Positions 32,001 through 39,654 of a stretch of 50,390 bases of DNA are shown one piece after another. Position numbers and translations under genes: made by a program. Numbering within the stretch: the stretch's first letter is position 1; every line of letters begins with the position of its first letter. Location: NCBI GenBank assembly GCA_002698965.1, contig PAAT01000103.1, forward strand, positions 10,458 to 60,847, written 5' to 3'. Below the pieces are notes generated by a model. The model was not told where the DNA came from and ran no database searches. It saw only the letters and a program-made list of their open reading frames with translations. Origin of the DNA: Rhodopirellula sp. Its GTDB lineage: Bacteria > Planctomycetota > Planctomycetia > Pirellulales > Pirellulaceae.

Positions 32001-33474
32001 CCGGCCGAGAATCCTTGTTATCGGCAGTGGGTTTAGCGGTTCGATTGTCGCTGCGATCCTACGTAAACACGGTCATCATATTACACTGATAGATAAAGCA
32101 AGCCATCCTAGATTCGCCATTGGAGAATCATCAACTCCCACTGCGAGCCTGATTCTTCAAACGTTGATTAAACAGTATGGGTTACAGGAATTAAGGCCCT
32201 TAACTCGCTACGGTTTGTGGTGTGAGAAGTTGCCGGAAGTCGGCGTCGGAGCTAAGCGTGGATTCAGCTATTTCTTTCACGCACCCGGTGACCGACCCAA
32301 AACAACGGTTGGGCATCAGGGTGAACTTCTGGTAGCAGCCAGTCATTCTCAGGCGATGGCGGATACTCATTGGTACCGGCAGGATGTAGATCGTTTCTTG
32401 CTTGAGTACGCGGTTAGTTTGGGTGTGACGAGTATCAGTAACTGTGAGATTGAATGTGCCAGCTATGATGAGTTGGAGCGGACTTGGCAAGTTAAGTTCA
32501 ACATGGTTGAGCGAGATGAGATTTTTGATTGGATTATCGATGCGTCGGGTGCCGGTGAGGTAATGTGTCGTTTGAGTAATGAGGATATAGTTAGCAGGCC
32601 TGATTTGTTAACCAATACGTCGGCAGTCTATGGCCACTTTCGAAACATTCAAGATTACGACAATCTGCTGATTGATGCCGGCATGGATATCTCAGACTTT
32701 CCTTTCTCATCGGATGTTGCAGCACAACATCATGTTTTTACTTCTCAATGGCTGTGGAGTTTGCGGTTTGATAACGGAGTGACCAGCCTTGGATTGGTGT
32801 CAGATTTGAATGGTGACGTTGATCAGGTGGATTGGTCGACCATGTTAACGACCTATCCAGCTATCCAAGCAATGCTCACTGAAAGTGAATTGGATTCGGC
32901 GACACCTTCGCTCTGTTCATCAGACAGACTTCAGCGGTTATCATCTCGAGGTTGTGGACCAGGCTGGGTAGCATTGCCGGGTACAATTGGCTTTATTGAT
33001 CCGCTGCATAGTACAGGAATTGCACATGCACTTAGTGGTGTCGAGCGTCTCGCAGAAATATTCACACAGGATGAAGTATGTCAGCTGGCAGTGAATCAAT
33101 ATACCGAGGCAGTTTATCGCGAGTTTAGATTGATCGATCAGTTGATTGCCGGCTGTTACCATTTGATGCCTAGTAAGCGACACTTTGAGGCTTATTGCAT
33201 GCTTTATTTTACCGCCGCTCACAATTATGAAACTTGCCGAATGGAGATTTCAGCAAATGCAGGTTTACCCGGAATATTCCTTTCAGATGATTTTCAAATG
33301 GTAGAGTTAATCGAAGAGGGCTATCATCTTGCTCGTGAAATTTCACAGTCTGATCGATGGGAAGCTCCTGAATTGTTTGAGCAGCAAATCAGGGAGCTCA
33401 TTGGTTCATTTGATCAAATTGGCTTGTGTAATCCAAACGCGCGTTCTATGTACAGATACACGGCGATTTTGTAG
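31987..33474 (+). CDS. FAD-dependent oxidoreductase, tryptophan-halogenase-like
   Basis: 495 residues from the ATG at 31987, chosen because MCVVNRPRILVIGSGFSG puts the FAD-binding Rossmann motif (GSGFSGS) close to the start; a longer in-frame start at 31951 would overlap the preceding gene by 50 bases. Flavin-monooxygenase features follow: GESSTPTASL, WYRQDVDRFLLEY, DWIIDASGAG and GTIGFIDPLHSTGIAHAL. These resemble the flavin-dependent halogenase/geranylgeranyl-reductase superfamily. The diagnostic WxWxIP of halogenases is not present in that form (QWLWSLRF is closest), so halogenation is not claimed. It is translationally coupled to the radical SAM gene (14-base overlap) and closes the operon. 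Confidence 0.83.
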   Translation: MCVVNRPRILVIGSGFSGSIVAAILRKHGHHITLIDKASHPRFAIGESSTPTASLILQTLIKQYGLQELRPLTRYGLWCEKLPEVGVGAKRGFSYFFHAPGDRPKTTVGHQGELLVAASHSQAMADTHWYRQDVDRFLLEYAVSLGVTSISNCEIECASYDELERTWQVKFNMVERDEIFDWIIDASGAGEVMCRLSNEDIVSRPDLLTNTSAVYGHFRNIQDYDNLLIDAGMDISDFPFSSDVAAQHHVFTSQWLWSLRFDNGVTSLGLVSDLNGDVDQVDWSTMLTTYPAIQAMLTESELDSATPSLCSSDRLQRLSSRGCGPGWVALPGTIGFIDPLHSTGIAHALSGVERLAEIFTQDEVCQLAVNQYTEAVYREFRLIDQLIAGCYHLMPSKRHFEAYCMLYFTAAHNYETCRMEISANAGLPGIFLSDDFQMVELIEEGYHLAREISQSDRWEAPELFEQQIRELIGSFDQIGLCNPNARSMYRYTAIL

Positions 33475-33528
33475 TCAATTTAGGGGTGTTTGGATCAGAA
33501 AGCTATCGTTTTTACATTGGAATCGCAT

Positions 33529-33558
33529 TTGACCGTCCTTAACCATCTGAATTAAAAT
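33529..33558 (+). promoter_or_regulatory. Candidate promoter of the DUF1549/DUF1553-DUF1501 block
   Basis: TTGACC at 33529-33534 and TAAAAT at 33553-33558 are separated by 18 bp; each hexamer matches five of six consensus bases. Predicted leader is about 145 bases. GGGGTGT (33483-33489) and ACACCCC (33574-33580) flank the promoter as inverted half-sites, and AGCCAAC/GTTGGCT (33607-33613/33631-33637) can form a 7-bp hairpin in the leader. Confidence 0.5.
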
Positions 33559-33710
33559 GAAAGAGTCGTTAAGACACCCCGAGGAAGGTAGTCGTAGACA
33601 ACTCTGAGCCAACTTCGAATCCCACCTTTCGTTGGCTGAACCATTAAAACACGATGAATGTCTATCGACAGAAGCTTGATTGCTTGGGTTGAGATCGAAC
33701 AGAGACAGAC

Positions 33711-36563
33711 ATGAAACCATCTAAAATAATTCTCGTTTTGCTTTTTGTAGTATTGCTAAGTACTTCCTTGCAGGCTCAGCAGAACTCTCAGCTTTTGCAC
33801 CAGCGCATTGACGCAGCGGTCGCATCCCAACAGCCAGTCAGTACTTCATTATTGGCAACCGACGCAGAATTCATGCGTCGACTTTATCTTGACCTGTTGG
33901 GGACGGTTCCGCGTCTGGAAGAAGCAAAAGCGTTTCTAAACGATACGTCCGAAAATCGACGTGAGAAATTGGTTGAGCGATTAATTAATGATCCGCGGCT
34001 CAATCACCATATGGCTGTTGCCTTTGATGTGATGCTTATGGAGCGTACGGCAGACTCGGCAGTGAAGACTCCCGAATGGCGACAATACCTGTACGATTCG
34101 TTTGCAAACAATAAACCATACAATGTGTTGGCCAGAGAGATTCTATCGGCTGGTGGCACCGATCCTGAGCTAAGAGCGCCATCGAAATTCTATTTGGACC
34201 GTAAAGGTGAGACGAATCGTTTAACTCGAGATGTGGGTAGGATTTTTCTGGGCCGGGACATGCAATGTGCTCAGTGTCACGATCATCCGCTGATCGACAC
34301 CTACTACCAAGCCGACTATTACGGGCTATTTGCATTTTTAAATCGCAGTCAACTTTTTGTGAATGTAGCCAAGACTAATTATTTTGCTGAGAAGAGTGTT
34401 GGCAATGTTAGTTTTAAGAGTGTCTTTACAGAAGAAGCTGGTGAAACCGGACCCCAACTGCCGGGCAACAACCCAGTCGTGGAGCCTTATCTGCAGAAAC
34501 TGGAGGAATATCAGGTTCGTCCGAATGGCGATCGTGTTAGCAAGCCAGTTTATAGCCGTCGGCAACAGCTTGCCGAACTAGCAACGAATGGTGGTAATGC
34601 GGCATTTAATCGAAATATTGCTAATCGTCTTTGGGGGATGATGAATGGTCGGGCATTAGTGATGCCGGTAGATCTGGACCATCCGGCCAATCCTCCATCA
34701 AACCCCGCTTTGATGAAAGTACTGGAAGAAGCAATTGTCGAATTGAACTTTGATGTGAAGCAGTTCTTAAAGCATATTGTCTTGTCGAAGACTTATCAGC
34801 GTAGTTTTGATTTGGGAACAGCCCTGCAATCTTCACCGGCCAACTTAGAAGCACGTATTGCTGAGGTCACTGAACTCAAAGCACAGACGGATGAACAGGC
34901 TTATGCTGCTTTGGATAAGTGGGAAGCTAAACTAGAAGAACTTAAGACGCTACGCGTTAAATACGCTGAGGTACGGAAGATATATGTCGATGCAGATACA
35001 GCAGCGGCAGGTCAGCTGGATAAGTATCTCGCGCAGGATGGCGCAGCATTCGCCGCTCAGACAGCCATAGACAAGCAAATCCCTTTGCGTGATTCCTTTC
35101 TAGCAGCACACGTAAGTATCGTAAAAGTTCTGGAGAGTTTGCCCGGCGACGCTGTAGCGAAAGATGCGGCAGCTAAGTTTAAGGTGAAACTGGATGCTTC
35201 CGTTGCTGCCATAGCCAAGCAGACCGATGTCAAGAAGAAGGCTGAGGAGCAAGGAAAGAAAGAGCAGGATGCTTTGACACCGCTTCAGGAGACCCTGAAT
35301 AAGGCCTATATGGCCTGGCAGCCAGCCAAAGAAGAAATTTATGCGTTGGAGATCCAGGAACAAGCTTTGCGTAATGAGTTTGAGAGATTGCAGACTTTAG
35401 TCACGGCTTATGAAACTCAGGAGTATGAATTTGGAAAGATTCTTGCGAACGCTGAGCTAAAACAGGAAATGATTGCTGGGCGGCAAAAAGTTAATGCCAA
35501 TACTGCTGAAGTGAAGGCCTTAGAACTAGTCGTTAGCAAGTTAAAGGCAGAGGTGCTTCAAGCTCAGTCAGAAATGACTTCTGCCGTGGAGGAGAAGCAG
35601 TCAGCGGTATCTCAAATGACAAAAGCAACAGTAGCTCGCAATAAAAAGTCGGAAGCTATTGAGTTGTTGGTGGCTGTCATTGAAACCACTAACACGGCGA
35701 CATCGACGATCGCTCAGGACCCTCTGGTTCTTGTCACTCGGAAAGAGTTAGCCGATAGTCAGGTCAAATTGAAGACGGAACTTACTGCTCTGGACGCAGC
35801 AGTACAGGCTGCGACCCAGGAGGTGAGTACTAAAACGAAGACGGCGGATGCAATCATGGGTAAGGTTAAGGCCATGGTGAATAAACTTGCCGTAGCTGAA
35901 GCCAATTATGATCAGGTCCAACAATCGTTGGCGGCGTCTTTAAAGACCGCTGTGGACTTGAGTAGCCGTTATGATGAATCCACGGAAAAACTTTCACGTC
36001 AATTAGTTAGCCAGTTTGTGGTTAGTGATTTACGTGCTTTATCACCGGAGCAATTGGCAAATGCAATGATGGAGTCGATGGGGGTTACCCAGGTCTATCG
36101 TACCTCGACGATTGCGGAATTAGATAAAGCAAAACCACTGTCAGATGCCGATAAAAATGACAGAGCTAAGATGATTCAGCGTGAACGTGAGATTAGTGAC
36201 GGTGTGGAAGCGAAAATAGCTCCCATTCGCAGTGACTTCGTAAAACTATACGGAGCGGGAGCGGGTCAGGTGCAAACAGACTTCTTTTCCACCATCGATC
36301 AGGCTCTCTATATCACCAATGGCTCACGTCTTACAGGGTGGTTAGGATCTAACAGTTACCTTGTAGGTCAATTAGAAAAACTTGAAGACTCTGCACAAAT
36401 AGCAGAGGATTTATACGTTAGTGTACTTTCACGCAAACCTAGTGCCGCTGAAGTCGAGCGAGTTCAGGAGTTTCTGACTGGTGTAGAAACCGAAAAGAAG
36501 CAGGCCATTCAAGATATGGTTTGGGCATTACTGGCATCCGCTGAGTTCCGGTTTAATCACTAG
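33711..36563 (+). CDS. DUF1549/DUF1553 protein with a long coiled-coil insertion
   Basis: 950 residues with a Sec signal peptide (1-22, ending LQAQQ). DUF1549 (PSCyt2) spans about 45-215, with RLYLDLLGTVPR and a single CAQCHDHP motif. DUF1553 (PSD1) starts near 290 (RRQQLAELATNGGNAAFNRN, NRLWGMMNGRAL) and runs to IVLSKTYQRSF at about 358-365. It is then interrupted by about 385 residues of Ala/Lys/Glu/Gln-rich heptad-like sequence (about 380-765). It resumes with LSPEQLANAMMESMG and ends in VLSRKPSAAEVERVQEF and WALLASAEFRFNH. Unlike the 39655 protein it has no N-terminal PSCyt1 domain. The family is planctomycete-type, exported, and of unknown biochemical role. Next is a DUF1501 gene 30 bp on. 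Confidence 0.88.
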   Translation: MKPSKIILVLLFVVLLSTSLQAQQNSQLLHQRIDAAVASQQPVSTSLLATDAEFMRRLYLDLLGTVPRLEEAKAFLNDTSENRREKLVERLINDPRLNHHMAVAFDVMLMERTADSAVKTPEWRQYLYDSFANNKPYNVLAREILSAGGTDPELRAPSKFYLDRKGETNRLTRDVGRIFLGRDMQCAQCHDHPLIDTYYQADYYGLFAFLNRSQLFVNVAKTNYFAEKSVGNVSFKSVFTEEAGETGPQLPGNNPVVEPYLQKLEEYQVRPNGDRVSKPVYSRRQQLAELATNGGNAAFNRNIANRLWGMMNGRALVMPVDLDHPANPPSNPALMKVLEEAIVELNFDVKQFLKHIVLSKTYQRSFDLGTALQSSPANLEARIAEVTELKAQTDEQAYAALDKWEAKLEELKTLRVKYAEVRKIYVDADTAAAGQLDKYLAQDGAAFAAQTAIDKQIPLRDSFLAAHVSIVKVLESLPGDAVAKDAAAKFKVKLDASVAAIAKQTDVKKKAEEQGKKEQDALTPLQETLNKAYMAWQPAKEEIYALEIQEQALRNEFERLQTLVTAYETQEYEFGKILANAELKQEMIAGRQKVNANTAEVKALELVVSKLKAEVLQAQSEMTSAVEEKQSAVSQMTKATVARNKKSEAIELLVAVIETTNTATSTIAQDPLVLVTRKELADSQVKLKTELTALDAAVQAATQEVSTKTKTADAIMGKVKAMVNKLAVAEANYDQVQQSLAASLKTAVDLSSRYDESTEKLSRQLVSQFVVSDLRALSPEQLANAMMESMGVTQVYRTSTIAELDKAKPLSDADKNDRAKMIQREREISDGVEAKIAPIRSDFVKLYGAGAGQVQTDFFSTIDQALYITNGSRLTGWLGSNSYLVGQLEKLEDSAQIAEDLYVSVLSRKPSAAEVERVQEFLTGVETEKKQAIQDMVWALLASAEFRFNH

Positions 36564-36593
36564 AACGCAGTCATTTTTGAAGGGAAAACGAAA

Positions 36594-37889
36594 ATGAGAT
36601 GTAATTATTCATGTAAGTCCGCCGAGCATAGTATTGCTCGCCGAGGTTTTCTCGGTGGGATGCTTGGTGCCGCAGGCTCTGCGGCGTCCGTCGTTGGTGG
36701 ATTAGGTGTTTTTACCAATCCAGCGATTGCAAAAGAGTTAGCCAGTCAACAGAAGCGTGTTGTCGTGTTTAATATGTCGGGAGGATTGAGTCAGTTGGAA
36801 AGCTGGGATCCAAAGCCTGGCCAGGACACTGGCGGGCCATTCCGAGCGATTCCAACTTCCGTGCCCGGCGTGCATATTTCAGAGTTGCTTCCAATCACGG
36901 CTAAGCAGATGCATCATCTGGCATTGGTTCGAAGCATCAATACCAAAGAGAACGATCATGGTAAGGGTCGATACATGATGTTTACAGGGCGTCGACAGAC
37001 TCCGGCTCAGGAATTCCCTCAGATCGGTGCGGTGATGGCCAAGGGACTTGGTGCTGATAAGAATGCCCTGCCAGGCTATATCCAAGTTTCAAGTAGTACA
37101 GGGGGTCGTAGTAACGACTCCGCCTATTTAGGTCCGGCATTTGCGAGTATTCGAATTGCGAGCGGTAAGCCACCAGCCAATTCGGCTCGACCAGATGCGT
37201 TGGATGAAAAACGGGACATGCTGCGTAATAGCTTCCGTAAACTGGCGAATGACGATTTTTCCCTTCGTCGTCGTTCTGCTCAAACGGATGCTTATACACA
37301 GAGCTATGAGCAGGCTCAGCAATTGATGGCAAAACGAGATGTCTTCGATATCACCAAAGAGCCTCAGAAGGATCATGAACGATATGGTGATCATCAGTTA
37401 GGCCAACACACGTTGTTGGCACGTAGGTTACTGGAAAATGGCGTGACGATGGTGCAAGTGACACACTCGAACTACGATACTCACAACGAAAATTTCAATT
37501 TTCACTTCGAACAGCTGGGTGAATTCGACCGAGCGTTTGGTACATTTGTTCAGGATATTGCCGACCGGGGCATGCTGGAGAGTACGTTGATTGTAGTTTT
37601 AAGTGAATTTGGGCGGACGCCAAGAATCAATCAGCGGTATGGTCGCGATCACTGGGGTTCCTCCTGGTCCATTTGTTTAGGTGGTGCCGGCATACAGCGA
37701 GGAGCCGTGATTGGCGCGACCGGTGACGATGGTGTTCAGATTAAGGATCGTGAAGTTGATCATGGCCATCTATTCCATACCTATTTGCAGGCGGTTGGAG
37801 TGGATTCACTTGGCCACTTTAGTATCGGTGGACAAGACATCCCCGTGGCGGATCCGGCCTACGCGCCGATCGAGGAGTTGCTGATCTAA
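36594..37889 (+). CDS. Tat-exported DUF1501 protein
   Basis: 431 residues. The N-terminus has a twin-arginine signal, IARRGFLGGMLGAAGSAAS, after an Arg/Cys-containing start. The mature protein belongs to DUF1501, related to the alkaline phosphatase/sulfatase fold: VVVFNMSGGLSQLESWDPKPG, THSNYDTHNENF, LIVVLSEFGRTPRINQRYGRDHWG and EVDHGHLFHTYLQAVG. These planctomycete proteins are almost always encoded after DUF1549/DUF1553 proteins, as here; substrate unknown. GAAGGG lies upstream of the ATG. The stop TAA overlaps the next start as TAATG, so the WD40 gene is translationally coupled. Confidence 0.92.
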   Translation: MRCNYSCKSAEHSIARRGFLGGMLGAAGSAASVVGGLGVFTNPAIAKELASQQKRVVVFNMSGGLSQLESWDPKPGQDTGGPFRAIPTSVPGVHISELLPITAKQMHHLALVRSINTKENDHGKGRYMMFTGRRQTPAQEFPQIGAVMAKGLGADKNALPGYIQVSSSTGGRSNDSAYLGPAFASIRIASGKPPANSARPDALDEKRDMLRNSFRKLANDDFSLRRRSAQTDAYTQSYEQAQQLMAKRDVFDITKEPQKDHERYGDHQLGQHTLLARRLLENGVTMVQVTHSNYDTHNENFNFHFEQLGEFDRAFGTFVQDIADRGMLESTLIVVLSEFGRTPRINQRYGRDHWGSSWSICLGGAGIQRGAVIGATGDDGVQIKDREVDHGHLFHTYLQAVGVDSLGHFSIGGQDIPVADPAYAPIEELLI

Positions 37890-38920
37890 TGACGTTTCCA
37901 GTAGCCAAGACAGATCCAAAAGCCTGTCATTTGTCTAAGACCCTAACGTACGCGAAGCCTTTGGTGTCGTGTCGTTTTGATCCCACTGGTCGCTACCTAT
38001 TCGGTGCGTCACAGGACTTTGCCGTCGTCCGTTGGACACTGGCAGATGACTCAATGAAGGTTTATAAAGCTCATAACTCATGGGTGCGGGGGCTTGAGTT
38101 TTCCAAAGATGGCAAGACGATTATTAGTAGTGGCTATGATGACCGGCTGTTCTTCTGGAACGTTGAGGACGATCGTGAAGAGCCGAAGCCGGTTCGTGAG
38201 ATTGTTGCTCATAAAGGCTGGATCCGAGCGATTGCTTTGAGCCCGGATGGTAAGTGGTTAGCTTCGGGTGGCAATGACCGTATTGTCAAGTTATGGGAAA
38301 TGCAAACCGGCAAGCTTGTTACCGAACTCGTAGGACATGAACGTGATGTTTATAGTCTACTGTGGCATCCGACCGACGGTACGTTGTTTAGCGGCGATCT
38401 AACAGGTCAGATTAAACGCTGGAATGTTACTGAGTCCAAAGAGACGATGAACTATGATGGCGCCGCTTTACATACATATAACGGCGGTCAGCAGGTTAGT
38501 TATGGCGGTATTCGGGGAATGGCGCTTAGTCCCGATAACAAAACATTGTTCGCCTGTGGCCTGCACAAAGGAACCAATCCGCTGGGTGCTGTCCAGACTC
38601 CATTGGTGATCTCCTTTGATACACAAACAAAAGAGGCTGGTAAGAACTGGTCGATTGAAGGCTTACAGGCGATTGCCTGGCAGTTGTATCAGCACCAAGA
38701 TGGCTATTTAGTGGTTGGTGTCGGAGGATCGGCCGGAGCTCATTTAGTCTTCATCAATCCGTCAGAAGAGAAAGATTTCCATCGCCTTAAAGTAGGCGAT
38801 GTCGCACGCGAGTTAGCGATGCACCCGGATGGGATACAGGTTGCACTTGCAAGTTCTAATGGTGCAGCGCAGATATGCCGTCTCGAGGCCAAACCTCCTG
38901 AGGCAGAAGGCGCTAAGTAA
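37889..38920 (+). CDS. WD40 beta-propeller protein
   Basis: 343 residues made largely of WD40 repeats: blades ending in VVRWTL, RLFFWNV, IVKLWEM and IKRWNV are readable, each with an SPDG- or HPTD-type turn before the strand. There is room for about six or seven blades. No signal peptide is evident, although its neighbours are exported, so it is probably cytoplasmic or exported by another route. WD40 propellers are protein-interaction scaffolds; the conserved placement after DUF1501 suggests a shared complex or process. The ATG overlaps the stop of the DUF1501 gene by one base. Confidence 0.9.
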   Translation: MTFPVAKTDPKACHLSKTLTYAKPLVSCRFDPTGRYLFGASQDFAVVRWTLADDSMKVYKAHNSWVRGLEFSKDGKTIISSGYDDRLFFWNVEDDREEPKPVREIVAHKGWIRAIALSPDGKWLASGGNDRIVKLWEMQTGKLVTELVGHERDVYSLLWHPTDGTLFSGDLTGQIKRWNVTESKETMNYDGAALHTYNGGQQVSYGGIRGMALSPDNKTLFACGLHKGTNPLGAVQTPLVISFDTQTKEAGKNWSIEGLQAIAWQLYQHQDGYLVVGVGGSAGAHLVFINPSEEKDFHRLKVGDVARELAMHPDGIQVALASSNGAAQICRLEAKPPEAEGAK

Positions 38921-38921
38921 G

Positions 38922-39377
38922 ATGGCCAGCAGGCTTGTTACATCTCTGGTGTCTTTTGTGGTCGTTAGTATGATGACGTTGCAGGCGAAAGCTCAGGTTT
39001 TGGTGTTGCCTTCAGGACAGATCGCTTCGGTGGGTACAACGGTGAATGTTCCGGATGGCGGCTTTGTGCTCATAGGAGGCGTTTGCTACGGTGCTGAGGG
39101 TATGATCCAGCAGCGGCTCTTCGGACTCCCCTCTCTATGGTGCGTTGGTGGTGTGCCAGTATGGAATCATAGAGCTTACGGTGCTTATAACAGTCAGCCG
39201 CAAATCTATCTCGGCGCGCGGGTTCATAACTTTGAAATGCTGGATCGCAATACACTTCTACAGGGTCAGCAAATCCTCGCAACGGAACGCACAGCTGGTT
39301 TATTACCGTCTAAAGAAAAACCGTTGCCAACCCGTATTCCATCCGCTCTAAAACGCTCGTTCTCGTCGGAACGTTGA
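38922..39377 (+). CDS. Small secreted protein of unknown function
   Basis: 151 residues from the ATG at 38922, one base after the WD40 stop; a longer in-frame start at 38829 would lie inside the WD40 gene and lacks a signal peptide. The Sec signal ends about residue 23 (LQAKAQ). The mature part is rich in Gly, Val and aromatic residues (VLPSGQIASVGTTVNVPDGG, then AYGAYNSQPQIYLG) with two Cys (GGVCYGAEG, SLWCVGG) that might form a disulfide. It has a basic C-terminal tail. No domain recognised. It ends the first transcription unit of the cytochrome block. Confidence 0.72.
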   Translation: MASRLVTSLVSFVVVSMMTLQAKAQVLVLPSGQIASVGTTVNVPDGGFVLIGGVCYGAEGMIQQRLFGLPSLWCVGGVPVWNHRAYGAYNSQPQIYLGARVHNFEMLDRNTLLQGQQILATERTAGLLPSKEKPLPTRIPSALKRSFSSER

Positions 39378-39393
39378 GTGCCATTCGGTTCAT

Positions 39394-39408
39394 AGATGCG
39401 TTAAAATT
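39394..39408 (+). promoter_or_regulatory. Shared 15-base promoter-like motif TAGATGCGTTAAAAT, copy 2
   Basis: Identical to 29636-29650. It ends 27 bases before the ATG at 39436 and includes TAAAAT at 39403-39408, in the 58-bp space before the 72-residue gene. It suggests an internal promoter for the second half of the cytochrome block. Confidence 0.42.
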
Positions 39409-39435
39409 GAAACTCAGCACGACAGGAGTTTTAAC

Positions 39436-39654
39436 ATGCGTGGCTATTTCTTACTTTTGATTAGTTTACTATCAACCAAGATGGCTTTTGGCCAACAGGT
39501 CGACGGATCACTGCAGCCGATCTTGCTGGAGGAACGTTTCGTCTTCGAGGAATATATTTCTCGTCCGGAACTCACAACGCCAACCGGCATTGCAGTCACT
39601 CCGGAATTGGCAGACGTAATTGTTTTCTTAAGCACGCTCAAGAGTACCGACTAA
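39436..39654 (+). CDS. Small secreted peptide encoded just before the PSCyt1 protein
   Basis: 72 residues. ACAGGAG sits eight bases before the ATG, one of the best ribosome-binding sites in the window, which argues for a real gene despite the size. A Sec signal (1-19, ending AFGQQ) leaves a mature peptide of about 53 residues with an acidic N-terminal half and a helix ending DVIVFLSTLKS. That ending recalls the last helix of cytochrome c domains, so it could be a remnant or partner of a heme protein, but it has no CxxCH. The stop codon is directly followed by the ATG of the PSCyt1 gene, so translation is probably coupled. Confidence 0.65.
   Translation: MRGYFLLLISLLSTKMAFGQQVDGSLQPILLEERFVFEEYISRPELTTPTGIAVTPELADVIVFLSTLKSTD

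Noticed and set aside
31987..33474. True tryptophan halogenase
   Set aside because: The WxWxIP motif is not present in canonical form, so only the wider flavoprotein superfamily is claimed.
33711..36563. Multiheme cytochrome
   Set aside because: Only one CxxCH (CAQCH) is present and it lies within DUF1549, where the motif is common; heme binding is not demonstrated.
38829..38921. Longer start of the secreted protein inside the WD40 gene
   Set aside because: It removes the signal peptide from the N-terminus and overlaps the WD40 gene by about 90 bases; the ATG at 38922 follows directly after that gene.
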